This document shows positions 13,906 through 15,565 of a stretch of 15,565 nucleotides of DNA, in pieces (positions within the stretch are counted from its first letter, which is position 1; each line of letters opens with the position of its first letter). The position numbers and the translations under genes are program-made. The notes beneath the pieces were generated by a model, which was given only the letters and a program-made list of their open reading frames with translations, ran no database searches and was not told the DNA's origin. The DNA comes from an uncultured Peptostreptococcaceae bacterium (GTDB lineage Bacteria > Bacillota > Clostridia > Peptostreptococcales > Anaerovoracaceae), in the NCBI GenBank assembly GCA_905236895.1, contig CAJOQI010000094.1:1-15565 (forward strand), given 5' to 3'.

Positions 13906-13963
13906 ACAGATAATGATGCCCTTGGCTTTTGGGCTATGAAAACACCGGTGGAGGAGGGATAGA

Positions 13964-14665
13964 ATGCTTGGGAAAATGAAAGCCGGCCTTATAGTCGCTA
14001 TTGAGATAGATGCCATTTTTACGCATTATCCCAATGTGAAAGAGCTTGATGCACCAAGTGGATACAAGCTATTTCTTGTTGAAAAAGAATCATATGACCT
14101 ATATGTTCTTCAGGCGGGCATGGGCGAAATTGCTGCCGCAGCCGGTACTCAGTTTCTAATAACAAAATGCGGTGTAAGCACCATCGTGAACTTTGGCGTA
14201 GTGGGCGGACTTACCACGGATATGAAGAGAGAAAAAATCTGTATTGTGGATCGAGTTGTCCATTATAAATACGATTGTTCTGAGTTCATGGATCTTGCAG
14301 TGGGCCAGGTAGCCGGCCATGATTCCATATTCATTAAAACCTCAGAGGAACTTGTAAAGAGTGCACTTTCCATAATGGACCATCTGCCTCTTGCAACATG
14401 TTGCTCCGGTGATAAATTTATAAGCACGGAAGAAGAAAAGAGATATCTCCACGATACATTTGAAGGGGATATCTGCGACATGGAATCAGCAGGGATCGTT
14501 TTGACATGCCAAGCAAATGATGTACCCTGCCTTTTGCTTAAGAGCGTATCAGACGGTCTTGCTGATGGTGCAGAAGGATTCTATAACGAATTGCAAAGCG
14601 CATCCCTAAAATGTCTGCTTGCGGCGGACACTATTGTTGAAGGTCTGGCAGGGAAACCTCAGTAA
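13964..14665 (+). CDS. Nucleoside phosphorylase / MTA-SAH nucleosidase-like protein
   Basis: This is a 233-residue cytosolic protein of the PNP_UDP_1 fold, the size of MtnN. Landmarks are LIVAIEID at the N-terminus (where MTANs have AMEEE), AGMGEIAAAAGTQFLI (51-66), NFGVVGGL (76-83), CSGDKFIS (147-154), the ribose-binding CDMESAG (171-177) and SVSDGLADGA with catalytic-type D197. Family members cleave the glycosidic bond of methylthioadenosine, S-adenosylhomocysteine or other nucleosides. The altered N-terminal motif and DMESAG instead of DMEGAA make the substrate uncertain, so I give no gene symbol. GGAGGAGGGA precedes the ATG. Confidence 0.85.
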   Translation: MLGKMKAGLIVAIEIDAIFTHYPNVKELDAPSGYKLFLVEKESYDLYVLQAGMGEIAAAAGTQFLITKCGVSTIVNFGVVGGLTTDMKREKICIVDRVVHYKYDCSEFMDLAVGQVAGHDSIFIKTSEELVKSALSIMDHLPLATCCSGDKFISTEEEKRYLHDTFEGDICDMESAGIVLTCQANDVPCLLLKSVSDGLADGAEGFYNELQSASLKCLLAADTIVEGLAGKPQ

Positions 14666-15264
14666 TGCGGGGCTTTGGCAAAGGTGAAATAATGACTAAA
14701 AAACTATTCATTTGCTGGGGCATTCCTTTCCTTAAGAACAAAAAACCTTGAAATAACAAGGCTTGCGGCAATTTGCGAAGCAACCTTCAATAATATACAA
14801 CAGATTTACAACAGTTGACCTAAGAAAAAAGAGTCTCTTCATGAAGATAAGAATAGCGAGATTACACTGCAGATAAGAAATAGTTTCCGGAAAGGATTTG
14901 GAGGATAGCACAGGCCTTGTTTGGGATTTTAATTTCGAATGTATCCAAGACTTTGAAATAAGTGCAGATTGCGTTTTGGGCTTCTTTATTGATGAAGTAA
15001 TAAAGGGTGACAAAGGAAACGAGGTCTTTTTAAGACTACACAATGGCATATTATCGATAGTGGCTGAGAAGGTATCTCTCGGAATACCAAGCGGCGAGAG
15101 CTGATAAAAAGCGTGGATACAATTAATAGGTGCATAGATGCCAGCATTGAAGACATCAAGACAACAGCATCTTCAATGTATGAGGATAAGAATGCCACAT
15201 GATATGAGTTAAATAAAATGTTTATAGAGGAAGTTACAACTCTATAACAGAGGAGGGTAGGAAT
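14666..15264 (+). pseudogene. About 600 bases of decayed coding sequence, no intact gene
   Basis: No convincing complete gene was found, but three coding-like fragments on the plus strand are interrupted by stops and frame changes. (a) 14696-14818 gives a 40-codon open frame without a start, containing SLRTKNLEITRLAAICEA. (b) 14877-15104 contains DSTGLVWDFNFECIQDF and FLRLHNGILSIVAEKVSLG; only a TTG at 14898 could start it, with no ribosome site. (c) 15101-15247 encodes SVDTINRCIDASIEDIKTT, then a TGA at 15200-15202, then YELNKMFIEEVTTL in the same frame. I do not recognise the families. The minus-strand open frames here look like shadows. Confidence 0.45.
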
Positions 15265-15324
15265 ATGTCGAGCCCTGTTCCGGAAAGCATTACATGTCAA
15301 AAATGTGGAAAAGAAGGTAGTTAA
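15265..15324 (+). CDS. 19-codon mini-ORF with a CxxC knuckle
   Basis: AGGAGGG at 15251-15257 lies seven bases before an ATG that opens MSSPVPESITCQKCGKEGS and stops two bases before the next ATG. The strong ribosome site and the CQKCG pair suggest either the intact start of a zinc-ribbon protein cut by a frameshift, or a leader peptide coupled to the next gene. It is too short to decide. Confidence 0.35.
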   Translation: MSSPVPESITCQKCGKEGS

Positions 15325-15325
15325 A

Positions 15326-15565
15326 ATGGTACACATACAACGTTTGCCTGGGTTTAATTCCAGGGTGGACGATTATCAGGAGTACATAGAAAGAACAGAG
15401 GAATTGCATATCAAATCTTATGAAGACTACCTAGCAAAAGGGCATGAATGGTGCTGGTGCCTTGTTGGTAATGTTGTTAAAGAACATGAATTTGGAGAGG
15501 ATAAGGAAATAAGACAGGGTACTAAATGCTTAATAGTCAATAATGTGGACACAAAAATGAATGAA
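15326..15565 (+). CDS. Hypothetical protein, 3' end beyond the window
   Basis: This frame is open from the ATG at 15326 through the window end (80 codons). AAGG lies eight bases upstream. The protein starts MVHIQRLPGFNSRVDDYQEY and has a helical N-terminus; WCWCLVGNVV and EHEFGEDKEIRQGTK follow. The WCxVGN..xxHxxGE..EIRxGTK pattern resembles uncharacterised Bacillota proteins I recall, but I cannot name a family. No signal or membrane segment is visible in the part present. Confidence 0.55.
   Translation, partial: MVHIQRLPGFNSRVDDYQEYIERTEELHIKSYEDYLAKGHEWCWCLVGNVVKEHEFGEDKEIRQGTKCLIVNNVDTKMNE

Noticed and set aside
13918..13934. GCCC/GGGC hairpin between the VOC and nucleosidase-like genes
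   Set aside because: The stem is only four base pairs with no T-run after it, too weak to call a terminator.

Overview
The window looks like a chromosomal stretch from a Gram-positive Bacillota of the Lachnospiraceae/Clostridia type. The evidence is moderately AT-rich DNA, strong AGGAGG-type ribosome binding sites, sigma-A-like promoters, U-tract terminators, and a gene set familiar from that group: a VTC-domain/DUF4956/Cthe_2159-type lipoprotein cluster, a ThrH-type phosphatase and SirTM-like sirtuin relatives. The taxonomic call is inference; no rRNA or marker gene is present.

Region 1 (1-4252, + strand). It opens with the 3' end of a NarX/LiaS-type histidine kinase and its NarL-family response regulator. 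A small coiled-coil protein follows, then a secreted Glu/Ala-rich protein, then a tail-anchored protein. The last two carry recognisable peptidoglycan-enzyme folds, CHAP/NlpC-like and S11 D-Ala-D-Ala carboxypeptidase-like. In both, all the expected catalytic residues appear to be replaced, so they look like neighbouring cell-wall pseudoenzymes. A bidirectional terminator closes the region.

Region 2 (4342-5935). A minus-strand ThrH-type HAD phosphatase has a near-consensus promoter. Divergent to it is a SirTM-class sirtuin homologue that keeps the zinc cysteines but has substitutions where the catalytic Asn and Gln are expected.

Region 3 (5920-11153, + strand) is the most coherent unit: an OmpR-type response regulator and its kinase, a terminator, then a VTC-domain protein, a DUF4956 membrane protein and a Cthe_2159-type beta-helix lipoprotein. 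Matching arrays of the direct repeat TTTAAGTA, with an 11-bp period, sit the same distance (15 bp) from the -10 boxes of both the regulator gene and the VTC gene. This is strong sequence evidence that the regulator controls itself and the surface module.

Region 4 (11173-12936). A diguanylate cyclase with a helical, TPR-like N-terminal half is flanked by its own promoter and terminator.

Region 5 (12940-15565) mixes intact accessory genes (a VOC protein and a nucleoside phosphorylase/MTAN-like protein) with decaying ones: a 29-residue membrane peptide, a frameshifted and truncated aminoglycoside-phosphotransferase relic, about 600 bases of broken coding sequence, a 19-codon CxxC mini-ORF and an unrecognised gene running off the right edge.
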